From positions 93,538 through 157,537 of the forward strand of contig NZ_BDAY01000020.1 of NCBI RefSeq assembly GCF_001612685.1: 64,000 bases of DNA, in the 5' to 3' direction. The DNA comes from Nocardia altamirensis NBRC 108246 (lineage in GTDB: Bacteria > Actinomycetota > Actinomycetes > Mycobacteriales > Mycobacteriaceae). Of this stretch, positions 25,100-33,123 are shown in pieces. Every line of letters starts with the position of its first letter. Within the stretch, counting starts at the first letter, position 1. The notes under the pieces were generated by a model. That model did not search any database. It saw only the letters and a program-made list of their open reading frames with translations, and was not told the origin of the DNA. Both the position numbers and the translations under genes were made by a program.

Positions 25100-25140
25100 A
25101 CCGACCTGAAGCTACCGAGACTCTGAAGAAGGACTACGTC

Positions 25141-26373
25141 ATGACAAGTGCAGTTAGCAGGACATCCGGTGTCGAGGACGGCTGGGGAAAGGTCGCCGAC
25201 GCGTTCCATGCGAACTTCGACGGCAAACCCGGCGAAGTGGGCGCGGCGTGCTGCGTCTACGTCGGCGGCCGCAAAGTCGTCGACCTGTGGGCAGGGCAAG
25301 CCGACCGCGCGGCGAACCGGCCGTGGACCGCGGACACCATTGTCCAGGTCGCGTCGACGACCAAGGGTGCCACGGCGATCTGTGCCCATCTGCTTGCACA
25401 GCGGGGTCTGCTGGATCTCGATGCACCGGTGGTCGAGTACTGGCCGGAGTTCGGCGCCGCAGGCAAGGAACGAATTCCGGTGCGCTGGTTGCTTTCCCAC
25501 CAGGCAGGTCTGCCTGCGATCGACGGACCGCTGACCTACGAGCAGGCGCTCGACTGGCATCCGGTCATCCGTGCACTCGAGGCGCAGAAGCCGCTGTGGG
25601 AGCCGGGGACCGAACACGTCTACCACGCTATGACTTTCGGGTTCCTGGTCGGTGAGGTCGTGCGTCGGATCTCCGGTAAGTCGCTCGGCACGTTCTTCGC
25701 CGACGAGGTGGCGGCGCCGCTCGGACTGAGCGCCTGGATCGGGCTGCCCGAACAGGAGGAGGCGCGGGTGGCGAAGCTCGAGTTCGCCGCGCCGTTCAGT
25801 GTGGAGGAGCTGACCGCAGGGATGGTCGCGACGTCCGGGCTCGACGCGGCAACGGTCACCGCATGGATCACCGCCATGTTCAGTCCCGGCTCGATCCAGA
25901 TGCGCGCGGCCGATCTCGGCGGCGCCATCGACAACGGTTCTGATTACTTCACCCAGCGTCCTTGGCGCGCAGCCGAATTCCCGGCCGCGAACATGGTCGC
26001 CGACGCGGAGTCGGTGGCGCGGATGTATGCGGCAACGGTGAGCGAGATCGACGGGATGCGGCTGCTCGAGCCGTCCACTGTCGAGCGGATGACCGTCGTG
26101 CAGACCGACAAGACTCGGATGTACGGGCTGCCACCGGAATTGGACATCCCGGCCGAGCGTTCCTTCTACATGTCACTCGGCTTCATGCGCTCCAGCGTGA
26201 TTCTCCCGATGGTCGGGCCGGGTTCGTTCGGTCACCCGGGCTCCGGCGGTTCGATCGGCTTCGCGGACCCGGACGCTGGTGTCGGCTTCGGCTACGTCAC
26301 CAACCACTGGCACTTCCCGCCTGACGATCCGCGTGCGGCCAGTCTGGCCAAAGCGGTCCGTTCCTGCCTCTGA
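25141..26373 (+). CDS. Serine hydrolase of the class C beta-lactamase/EstB family
   Basis: 410 residues. The SxxK nucleophile motif is VASTTKGATA, the Tyr motif is in VYHAMTFGFLVGEV, and the third motif is FGHPGSGGSIGFADP. There is no signal peptide, so it is cytosolic, like esterase EstB rather than a secreted beta-lactamase. It probably hydrolyses or transfers small esters. It is tandem to the DUF4097-like gene and is followed by a strong terminator. Confidence 0.88.
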   Translation: MTSAVSRTSGVEDGWGKVADAFHANFDGKPGEVGAACCVYVGGRKVVDLWAGQADRAANRPWTADTIVQVASTTKGATAICAHLLAQRGLLDLDAPVVEYWPEFGAAGKERIPVRWLLSHQAGLPAIDGPLTYEQALDWHPVIRALEAQKPLWEPGTEHVYHAMTFGFLVGEVVRRISGKSLGTFFADEVAAPLGLSAWIGLPEQEEARVAKLEFAAPFSVEELTAGMVATSGLDAATVTAWITAMFSPGSIQMRAADLGGAIDNGSDYFTQRPWRAAEFPAANMVADAESVARMYAATVSEIDGMRLLEPSTVERMTVVQTDKTRMYGLPPELDIPAERSFYMSLGFMRSSVILPMVGPGSFGHPGSGGSIGFADPDAGVGFGYVTNHWHFPPDDPRAASLAKAVRSCL

Positions 26374-26377
26374 TGAC

Positions 26378-26415
26378 AAAGACCCTCCCGCTGAGCCTTC
26401 GGTGGGAGGGTCTTT
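26378..26415 (+). terminator. Intrinsic terminator
   Basis: AAAGACCCTCCC (26378-26389) pairs perfectly with GGGAGGGTCTTT (26404-26415), 12 bp with a 14-nt loop and T-rich flank, 4 bp after the hydrolase stop. The A- and T-rich ends make it usable from both strands, but the convergent GH76 gene ends about 40 bp further on. Confidence 0.85.
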
Positions 26416-26451
26416 CCATTTGTAGTGAAACGTCTTCTGTAGGAAGAGGGT

Positions 26452-27657
26452 TCAGCACCCCGCGGCGGTCAGCTGGTAGTCGGCTTCGAGCAGCATCCAC
26501 CCGCTCAGCTGGATCGACAGATCGCGGCTCTGGTTGGCGGGCGGCGGTGTGAACGCGTTCGAGAGCTGGGGGAAGATTCCGCCATGCGCCGGAACCGTCA
26601 CGGCGCGGGTCCAGTCGGCGCCGAACAGCGGCAGGCCGTCCACCTCGGCGCGATGCTCCCAGGCCGCCCGCGCCGAAGCGTGCACGATGTTCGCGGCGGT
26701 GGTGTCGCCGAGCGACAAGGCGGCGACGGTGAGATACCGGGCGAGGATGCCCATGAACAGCCCGCTGTCGTCCCCGGCGGCGCCGGTGATCACGCCGTCC
26801 TTGGTGAGCTTCGCCTCGACCGCTGCGACGATCGCGGCGGCGCGCCGACGGTGCTCGGATTCCCCTGTGCGCAGGGCCAGTTCGGTTTCCAGTCCGATGG
26901 CGACGCCCTGCGAGTAGGTGGTGATGGCCCGGTTCACGCGGGCGCCGGGTTCGTGGACGCCGTCGAGGATCAGCCCGCTGTCGGTGTCGCGCAATCGGGT
27001 GTGCAGGAATTCGGCGAGGCGACCGGCGCAGGTCAGCTCGCCAAGCCGTGCCAACGCGATGCCGGTCGGACCGATCGACGGGGTGTTGTAGTAGTCGTCG
27101 CCGATCCGCCACGGCACCGCGCCGACGTCCGGATTCCAGCCGCCGAGCAAGGCGGCCCGCAGATCTCCGACGGCATCGCCGAAGCGAATGCCGAGCAGCC
27201 GGTCGGCGCGTTCGAGCGCCAGCGCCAACCAGGCCATGTCGTCGTAGTACCGGTTGGTCCAGCCGGTGAGATTGCGGGTGCGGATGCCGCGCGCGAGTGC
27301 GGCGACCCGATCGATGCGCGCTACGGTGCGGTCGCGGTGCGCGGCGTCCACCGCGCAGTCGAGCAGGTGGGCTTGCCACCAGTAATTCCATTGCAGGAAG
27401 GACTGTTCCGCCAAGGGGCGTGGCCAATCGGACACACCGAGCCGCACCCCGGGCAGACCCCACAGGCTGCGCACGTGCCGCGTCACAATGGCCTGTTCCG
27501 CCAAGTCCACCCGTTGCCCGCAGGTATCGGCTCCCGCGGACACCTGCCGGGTGATCGGCGCCGCCTGTATCGGCCGCGACAGCACGGTGACTGCGATCCC
27601 GGTACCGGCGGCATACAAGAGGGTGCGCCGGCTCAGCCCCTTGTCCCGGCGTTCCAT
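26452..27657 (-). CDS. GH76-like glycoside hydrolase, Tat-exported
   Basis: 401 residues from ATG 27657, chosen because GGGGAG precedes it; an upstream ATG at 27690 lacks one. The N-terminus has a twin-arginine signal (GLSRRTLLYAAGTGIAVTVL). The GH76 catalytic Asp pair is seen in RYYDDMAWLALALER, and the (alpha/alpha)6 helical repeats include ITTYSQGVAIGLETELAL. GH76 enzymes act on alpha-1,6-mannan, and the actinobacterial lipomannan/lipoarabinomannan core is a possible target. It is a single gene with its own promoter region upstream. Confidence 0.82.
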   Translation of the reverse strand: MERRDKGLSRRTLLYAAGTGIAVTVLSRPIQAAPITRQVSAGADTCGQRVDLAEQAIVTRHVRSLWGLPGVRLGVSDWPRPLAEQSFLQWNYWWQAHLLDCAVDAAHRDRTVARIDRVAALARGIRTRNLTGWTNRYYDDMAWLALALERADRLLGIRFGDAVGDLRAALLGGWNPDVGAVPWRIGDDYYNTPSIGPTGIALARLGELTCAGRLAEFLHTRLRDTDSGLILDGVHEPGARVNRAITTYSQGVAIGLETELALRTGESEHRRRAAAIVAAVEAKLTKDGVITGAAGDDSGLFMGILARYLTVAALSLGDTTAANIVHASARAAWEHRAEVDGLPLFGADWTRAVTVPAHGGIFPQLSNAFTPPPANQSRDLSIQLSGWMLLEADYQLTAAGC

Positions 27658-27904
27658 TCGCTCGGACTCCCCTTGCTGAACAACGATCATTAAAGCTGGA
27701 AACCGTGCACTGCGAGTTTATCTCGCTAAAACCACGACGGCACGACGCTCAGCGCCCGTGGTGAGCTAAGACACGGGACCGAGTTGCTAGTTCGCGCTGA
27801 TTTCTTCGTGAATTCACGGACCGTTTCTGATCTACGTAAAGCAACGTTCAACTCTTTTGCCGGTGAATTGCCGCGTCGCCCGGAAATGCTGTGGCCAATG
27901 CGCG
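27658..27904. other. Intergenic region upstream of GH76
   Basis: No gene. Contains the perfect 12-bp palindrome CGTGAATTCACG (27807-27818), a possible operator, and AT-rich promoter-like sequence for the minus-strand GH76 gene. Confidence 0.4.
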
Positions 27905-28759
27905 TTATGGCGCGCTGACGGCAGCAAGCTTCGCGGAGTTGAGCACCGCGTACAGCGCCACGACGTGCCCTGCGCTGTCGACCTCGAATGCGGCGACCAG
28001 GAACGGCACACCGCCACCGGTGACCAGCGCGCCGGGACCGCCGTTCACCGAGGTGACATCGACGCGCAGCGCTGCGGGCCAGAACGGCGCCGCGATACGG
28101 AACCACTCGGCGATTGCGACCGCGCCGTACATCGGCGCCCGCGGTGTCTCCCGCTGGCCGTCGGCATCGGCGCGGAACTCGGCATCGGGCGCAAGGAGTT
28201 TCACCAGCACTTCGATATCGCCATGCACGGCGGCGGCCATGAACCCCGCGACGAGTTCGCGGTGGTCGCCGTTGTCCGGCTCCTGGCGCGGTCGGCGGGC
28301 TTTGACGCGCTGGCGGGCGCGATACGCCAATTGCCGCACCCCGCGTTCGCTGCGGCCGAGCAACTCGGCGATCTCGGCGTGCGCGAAATCGAATGCCTCG
28401 TGCAGCACGAATACCGCCCGCTCATCCGGCGTGAGTGTCTCGAGCAACAGCAGTAGCCCGACTGATGCGGATTCCCGCAACGCGACCGCCTCCGCGAGGT
28501 CGCCGACCAGCGGTTCCGGCAGCCACGGGCCCACGTAGTCTTCCCGCCGTGCCCGCGCCCGCCGCAAGTGGTCGATGGACTCGTTGGCGACAAGCCGAAA
28601 CACATAGGCACGCGCGTTCTCGACGGTGCTGCGATCGACGCGATGCCAGCGCAGCCACGCCTCCTGCAGCACGTCTTCGGCATCGCTTCGGGTGCCGAGC
28701 ATGCGGTAGGCGACACCGAACAGTGCGGCACGGTCGAGCTCGAACGGATCCTCTGCCAT
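27905..28759 (-). CDS. ECF sigma factor of the SigJ/ECF41 type with SnoaL-like C-terminal domain
   Basis: 284 residues. Region 2 is FGVAYRMLGTRSDAEDVLQEAWLRW, region 4 is LTPDERAVFVLHEAFDFAHAEIAELLGRSERGVRQL. Between them is the group signature WLPEPL. A ~110-residue SnoaL/NTF2-like domain follows (LVAGFMAAAVHGDIEVLVKLL). In ECF41 factors this tail replaces an anti-sigma factor as built-in regulator; the usual NPDK-type end reads LNSAKL here. A stand-alone SnoaL-like gene starts divergently 56 bp away and may be its target. Confidence 0.9.
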   Translation of the reverse strand: MAEDPFELDRAALFGVAYRMLGTRSDAEDVLQEAWLRWHRVDRSTVENARAYVFRLVANESIDHLRRARARREDYVGPWLPEPLVGDLAEAVALRESASVGLLLLLETLTPDERAVFVLHEAFDFAHAEIAELLGRSERGVRQLAYRARQRVKARRPRQEPDNGDHRELVAGFMAAAVHGDIEVLVKLLAPDAEFRADADGQRETPRAPMYGAVAIAEWFRIAAPFWPAALRVDVTSVNGGPGALVTGGGVPFLVAAFEVDSAGHVVALYAVLNSAKLAAVSAP

Positions 28760-28815
28760 CGCAAGTCGAACGTACCAGCGCGTGACGCGGGGCCGCCCGA
28801 ATCCGTCTGTCCTAC

Positions 28816-29202
28816 ATGAGCAACCGAATGATCGTCGAAAAACTGCTGCACCTCATGTTCGACAAGCACGACCTGTCCGCCGCTTCGGCCCTCCTGCACG
28901 ACGAGTTCCGCTCGCACAACCCTGTTGTCCCGCACGATCCCGCAGCAAGGACCGGCCGCGAAGCGTTCCTCGACTTCCTCGCTTCGCCGCAGGGCCAGGC
29001 AATGATGCACGCCGAATCCACCACCCGGCGCGTCCTCGCCGACGGCGACCTCGTCGCAGTGCACAGCAGCCTCACCTGGCCCGACGGATCGACGATGGCG
29101 ATTGTCGACATCCTCCGTATCCGCGACGGCCTCGTCGTCGAGCACTGGGATGTCGTCCAGCCGGTCCCGGAAACCGCGGCCAACCCGCACGGCATGTTCT
29201 GA
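28816..29202 (+). CDS. SnoaL/NTF2-like protein (nuclear transport factor 2 fold)
   Basis: 128 residues. The alpha+beta cone fold is indicated by KLLHLMFDKHDLSAASALLHDEFRSHNPV at the start, an internal F-L-D-F-L helix and DGLVVEHWDVVQPVPETAANPHGMF at the end, a very common ending for SnoaL-like proteins. It may be a small-molecule isomerase/cyclase or binding protein. Divergent from the SigJ-type sigma gene, which carries a domain of the same fold. Confidence 0.83.
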   Translation: MSNRMIVEKLLHLMFDKHDLSAASALLHDEFRSHNPVVPHDPAARTGREAFLDFLASPQGQAMMHAESTTRRVLADGDLVAVHSSLTWPDGSTMAIVDILRIRDGLVVEHWDVVQPVPETAANPHGMF

Positions 29203-29332
29203 GCAACCGCTGTGAACAACCTGCGGTGCGGGACACCCCTCGCACTACCCGATGATCGGAGCATGACGTGTCGTTGATCGATGGCAAATAGTATGGCGCG
29301 CGAAGCTTTTCGGACATCGTACGAAGGACGGC

Positions 29333-29935
29333 ATGACTACGCCCGACACCAACCAGGCCTCGACACGCGGCTCGTACCACGCGATCACCGAGGTCGGCAA
29401 TCCCGTCTTGCACCAGCGCTGCCGCGATGTCACCGAGTTCGGGACCGAAGCGTTGGCTCGACTCGTCGACGACATGTTCCACACCATGTACGTCGCTCGT
29501 GGAGTCGGCTTGGCCGCCAACCAAATCGGCGTCGATCTGCAGGTCTTCGTCTACGACTGCCCGGATGACTACGACACCGCCGAGGACGAGAGCCGCCGCA
29601 ACGTCGGCCACATCTGCAACCCGGTGCTCGAGAATGTCACCACCGAGCCGCAGATCGTCGGCAGGGAAGGCTGCCTTTCGGTACCGGGCCCGGTGGCACA
29701 GCTGGCCCGCGCCGCCCACACCATCGTGCGGGGCAAGGACATGCACGGAAACGACGTCACGCTCGAGGGCACCGGACTGTTCGCCCGATGCCTGCAGCAC
29801 GAGACCGACCATCTGGCAGGCACGCTCTACATCGATCACCTCACCGATGCGGAGCGCGCCGACGTCCTGGCCGAAATGGCGCAGAACCGTGACGCTGTGC
29901 TGGCAGACCGCGAGGAGCGGGCACAGGCTTGTTAA
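29333..29935 (+). CDS. def: Peptide deformylase
   Basis: 200 residues. All three metal/catalytic motifs are intact: GVGLAANQIGV (motif 1), EGCLSVPG with the metal Cys (motif 2) and QHETDHLAG with the two metal His and catalytic Glu (motif 3). It removes the formyl group from new polypeptide N-termini. The extension of about 20 residues before the fold and the charged tail EERAQAC are typical of actinobacterial type. No methionyl-tRNA formyltransferase is adjacent. ATG 29333 is preceded by GAAGGACGGC. Confidence 0.95.
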   Translation: MTTPDTNQASTRGSYHAITEVGNPVLHQRCRDVTEFGTEALARLVDDMFHTMYVARGVGLAANQIGVDLQVFVYDCPDDYDTAEDESRRNVGHICNPVLENVTTEPQIVGREGCLSVPGPVAQLARAAHTIVRGKDMHGNDVTLEGTGLFARCLQHETDHLAGTLYIDHLTDAERADVLAEMAQNRDAVLADREERAQAC

Positions 29936-30009
29936 GCGGAGTTACCGGTCCTCGTTAAGGCTCCCTCTCTACTGTCGCGGCGTAGTTTGCTCGACGTGGG
30001 GAGGGTTCC

Positions 30010-31338
30010 GTGCCGCAGGACGACGAGGCAGCGGTCGAGGCGCACTGGCATCCGCTGACGCGCATCGGATTTCGTTTCGGTGTGTGCTATTTCGGTGCGA
30101 TCGGCCTCGCCGGTGTGCTCGGGCTGATCCCGATTCTGTTGGCGGGCTTGGGGATCGAAGCGGGCTCGGTGCTGCACGTTGTCACCCTCGCGCGCCCGCC
30201 GATCGAATGGACCGCCACCCATGTGCTCGGCCTGCGGGTGACGAGCACGCAGGTGGGCAGCGACAGCGCGTTCCAGTGGACCGGACTGTTCCTCCTGGTG
30301 GTGCTGTCCGCGGTGGCCACGGCGGCATGGTCGGTGCTGGATCGCCGACGGGCCAGCTACACCCGGCTGTTCGCCTGGACTCAGCTGTCGCTGCGGTTCG
30401 TCCTTGCGCTGGCGATGTTCTATTTCGGGATGGCCAAGGCGATCCCGACCCAGATGCCGTTCGTGCTGAACCGGTTGGTGGAGCCCTACGGCAATTTCAG
30501 CCCGCAAGGCGTGCTGTGGTCGCAGATCAGTGTGTCGCAGCCGTATGAAATCGCGCTCGGCGCAGCGGAATTGCTGGCAGGTCTGCTGTTGCTCGTGCCG
30601 AGGGCCACCGCTGCTGGGGCCTTGCTTTGCGCGGTGGACATGACGCAGGTGTTCCTGCTGAATATGACCTATGACGTCCGCCTGAAAACAGTCTCGTCGC
30701 AGTTTCTGCTGCTGAGCCTGTTCCTGCTCGCACCGTATGGGCGCCGGTTGCTGGCTGCGCTGTTCGCGGGCCGTCCCACGCAGGCGACCCGGCCCGTGCC
30801 GCTGTTCGGTTCCGCGCGGGCCAACCGGATCGCGCTCGTGGCACAGCTGGTGGTCGGCCTGCTCTTGCTCGGCGTGATCGGGGCACAGAACTGGCGGCAG
30901 TGGTCGAAGGAGACCCCCGAGCTGTACGGCATCTACCGAGTGGACGGCTTCTCCTCCGAGGGCTATGCCCGCGACCCGCTGCTGACCGACGAATTGCGTT
31001 GGCGCCGAGTCATTATCGACCGCCCCTTCCACGTCTCCGACCCGATGGTGCTCACCATCCAGCACATGGATGACTCCTTCGAGGTGTACGGCGGCACCAT
31101 CGACCCGAAGCGCCACCACATCGACCTGCGCCACCGCATCGCCCTCGGCACCTTCGAAGAGACCCCGATCCGGGTACGGCTCACCTACTGGTGGCCCGAA
31201 CCCGGCCGCATGGTCATCGACGCCGACGACTATGCCGGGCACCGCATCCACGCCTGGTTCACCGAACTCGATCCGCAGTCCTTCCCGCTGCTCGAACGCG
31301 GCTTCAGCTGGGTCCAGGAGACGCCCTACAACCGGTGA
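30010..31338 (+). CDS. DoxX-like integral membrane protein with C-terminal soluble domain
   Basis: 442 residues from GTG 30010, with GGGGAGGG (29998-30005) upstream. There are about six to seven membrane segments between residues 15 and 305 (for example YFGAIGLAGVLGLIPILLAGLG, LALAMFYFGMAKAIPTQMP, LGAAELLAGLLLLVP, IALVAQLVVGLLLLGVIGAQN), resembling DoxX-type proteins. The last ~135 residues are soluble and beta-rich, with YGGTIDPKRHHIDLRHRIALG and PGRMVIDADDYAGHRIHAWF. Proteins of this layout are frequent and uncharacterised. It is followed 91 bp later by a thioesterase. Confidence 0.75.
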   Translation: MPQDDEAAVEAHWHPLTRIGFRFGVCYFGAIGLAGVLGLIPILLAGLGIEAGSVLHVVTLARPPIEWTATHVLGLRVTSTQVGSDSAFQWTGLFLLVVLSAVATAAWSVLDRRRASYTRLFAWTQLSLRFVLALAMFYFGMAKAIPTQMPFVLNRLVEPYGNFSPQGVLWSQISVSQPYEIALGAAELLAGLLLLVPRATAAGALLCAVDMTQVFLLNMTYDVRLKTVSSQFLLLSLFLLAPYGRRLLAALFAGRPTQATRPVPLFGSARANRIALVAQLVVGLLLLGVIGAQNWRQWSKETPELYGIYRVDGFSSEGYARDPLLTDELRWRRVIIDRPFHVSDPMVLTIQHMDDSFEVYGGTIDPKRHHIDLRHRIALGTFEETPIRVRLTYWWPEPGRMVIDADDYAGHRIHAWFTELDPQSFPLLERGFSWVQETPYNR

Positions 31339-31429
31339 GCCCCGCCCATGAGCTACTCTTCGGCAATCGCGATCGACGAGCTTGATCCTGCCCAGCGCAG
31401 CGTTTGTCCGCACAAGCGAGAGGAGCATG

Positions 31430-32260
31430 ATGCTCGAGCAGGCGCGTCTGGAAGTAGTGCACGAACCGCTGGCCGACCGCACGCCGGAGGCACCGTATTT
31501 CGAAGCGAACTATCGCGTTCGCGCCGGTGACATCGATCAAGAGATGCGGTTGCGGTTGGACGGCGTCGCTCGGTACCTCCAGGATGTCGCCAACGACAAT
31601 CTGGAAGCCACGGACTTCGCGAACACCGACCCCTTCTGGGTCGTCAGGCGCACCGTGATCGACGTGATCGAACCGATCTCCTGGCCTGCCACGGTTACCT
31701 TGCAGCGATGGTGCTCCGGACTGTCGACGCGATGGGCGAATATGCGCGTGCGAATGACCGCGACCCATGAAACAAGTCGCCTCAATCCGGTGCAGCGCCC
31801 CGACGGCCTCGTGGAAACCGAGGCCTTCTGGATCAATGTGAACGAGAACGGCATGCCGACGAGAATCAGCGACGGCGGGTTCGCGTGGCTGAGTTCGATG
31901 AACGACAACCATCGGTTACGAATGCCGATGAGTCCGCGAGCAGTGCCCGACCATGATCCCGGTATGCCCGCTGACCGCAGCCATATCCTCCGCACCGCGG
32001 ACTTCGACCCGTTCAAGCACGTGAACAATGCGGCGTACTGGGTAGTCGTCGAGGACGAATTGGTCGAGCACCCAGATATTCTCGATGCCCCGCATCGCGC
32101 CGTGATCGATTACCTGCGCCCGATCGCGCCCGGATCCGACGTGATCGTTCGGCGGCGCCGCGACGGCGAGCAGCTCCAGATCTGGATGATCGTCGACGAC
32201 CGAATCGTCACTACCATGACAGTAGACAAGCTGAGTCCTGAACACAGCCGTGGCCGGTAG
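31430..32260 (+). CDS. Acyl-ACP thioesterase-like double-hotdog protein
   Basis: 276 residues from ATG 31430; ATG 31427 is adjacent, but GAGAGGAG (31418-31425) is better spaced for the second. The first hotdog holds YRVRAGDIDQEMRLRLDGVARYLQDVA and the second holds DFDPFKHVNNAAYWVVVEDEL, matching the FatA/FatB-type H-V-N-N active-site region. It should release fatty acids from ACP or CoA. It precedes the T7SS/PKS operon by about 430 bp on the same strand and could serve its lipid pathway, but this is speculation. Confidence 0.82.
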   Translation: MLEQARLEVVHEPLADRTPEAPYFEANYRVRAGDIDQEMRLRLDGVARYLQDVANDNLEATDFANTDPFWVVRRTVIDVIEPISWPATVTLQRWCSGLSTRWANMRVRMTATHETSRLNPVQRPDGLVETEAFWINVNENGMPTRISDGGFAWLSSMNDNHRLRMPMSPRAVPDHDPGMPADRSHILRTADFDPFKHVNNAAYWVVVEDELVEHPDILDAPHRAVIDYLRPIAPGSDVIVRRRRDGEQLQIWMIVDDRIVTTMTVDKLSPEHSRGR

Positions 32261-32489
32261 CCTCAGCCAACCCGCGCGGAATGTGCTGAGAGAGAAGGCA
32301 GCCCCGAGGGGGCGCGATTCGACCGCGTGAACGCGCATCAGGCCATACCCGTTCGGGCCGGTCGTCAAGCCAAGAAATGTTGCGGGTTTCATCGACCCAA
32401 CGAATGGTGTATTGCTCGGATTCGAGGAATGTTAACGGTCTCCAAAGCTCGATCGCTGGACGAGTCGGCGGTAGGGGTTGTCCGATAGG
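32261..32489. other. Intergenic region upstream of the T7SS/PKS operon
   Basis: No gene seen. It probably carries the operon promoter. Together with the weak small frame at 32490 the space before the first firm gene is about 430 bp. Confidence 0.4.
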
Positions 32490-32681
32490 ATGAACGACGT
32501 GGGTGCGATCTTGCTGGTGACTTCGTACAACGATGCCAGCGCATGCGAGGCCGGGCGGGGGGAGACCACCGGTCTGGTGCTCTCCTGGAGCGATAGCGCG
32601 CCGAACAATCACTTCGACAGCCACCTGTGCCAGTCCGTGCAGGGTTGGGCCGACCCCATTTTTCCGAGTACTCCGTCGTAG
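32490..32681 (+). CDS. Possible small protein upstream of the T7SS cluster
   Basis: 63 residues from ATG 32490, ending 12 bp before the next gene. Codon third positions are GC-rich, like those of real genes here. It contains SWSDSAPNNHFDSH; the tetrapeptide APNN recurs at the start of the protein at 33124. No family recognised and no strong Shine-Dalgarno, so it may be only leader sequence. Confidence 0.25.
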   Translation: MNDVGAILLVTSYNDASACEAGRGETTGLVLSWSDSAPNNHFDSHLCQSVQGWADPIFPSTPS

Positions 32682-32693
32682 AAGGATCGACCG

Positions 32694-33089
32694 ATGGCAG
32701 ACGACAGCGAATTCGACGGCCTCACCAAAGCCGCGAAGGGACGCCACATCCGGCTGAAGCCAGACGCCGCGCAGAACTGCGCCAAGCTGTGCAGTGACAT
32801 GATCATTGAGCTCAACAGTGCGATCGGCAACGCAAGCAAGCTCGCCAACACCCAGGGTTTCGGCAACAACATCACGAACGCGAACGATCTCGCCAAGCGC
32901 TACAACGACCGCGCGACCACCGGCGACTCCTCGCTCCATCACGCGCTGACGAAGCACCGTGAGATGGTCAACGACATGATGGAGACCTTCATCGCGTCCG
33001 GTCGCGCCTACCTGGAAAACGAAAAAGCCTCTGCCGCAGAGCTTTCCAAGTACGAGACGGCGATCAAGGAACTCCGGCCGAAGTCGTAG
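32694..33089 (+). CDS. Helical ESX-associated protein, function unknown
   Basis: 131 residues, mostly alpha-helix in two long segments: CAKLCSDMIIELNSAIGNASKLA and MVNDMMETFIASGRAYLENEKASAAEL, the size and helical hairpin expected for a type VII secretion substrate partner. It lacks a W-x-G turn but ends with a Y-x3-I-x-E pattern (YETAIKEL). First firm gene of the operon running to the PKS; 34 bp separate it from the next. It probably forms a heterodimer with the N-terminal part of the following protein, by analogy with PE/PPE and EsxA/B pairs. Confidence 0.65.
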   Translation: MADDSEFDGLTKAAKGRHIRLKPDAAQNCAKLCSDMIIELNSAIGNASKLANTQGFGNNITNANDLAKRYNDRATTGDSSLHHALTKHREMVNDMMETFIASGRAYLENEKASAAELSKYETAIKELRPKS

Positions 33090-33123
33090 GATTCCGACTG
33101 TCCTTGCGCCATGGAGGTGACCA

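Noticed and set aside
29932..31482. 516-residue minus-strand open frame
   Set aside because: Antisense to the DoxX-like gene, with His/Arg/Gln-rich low-information sequence typical of high-GC shadow frames.
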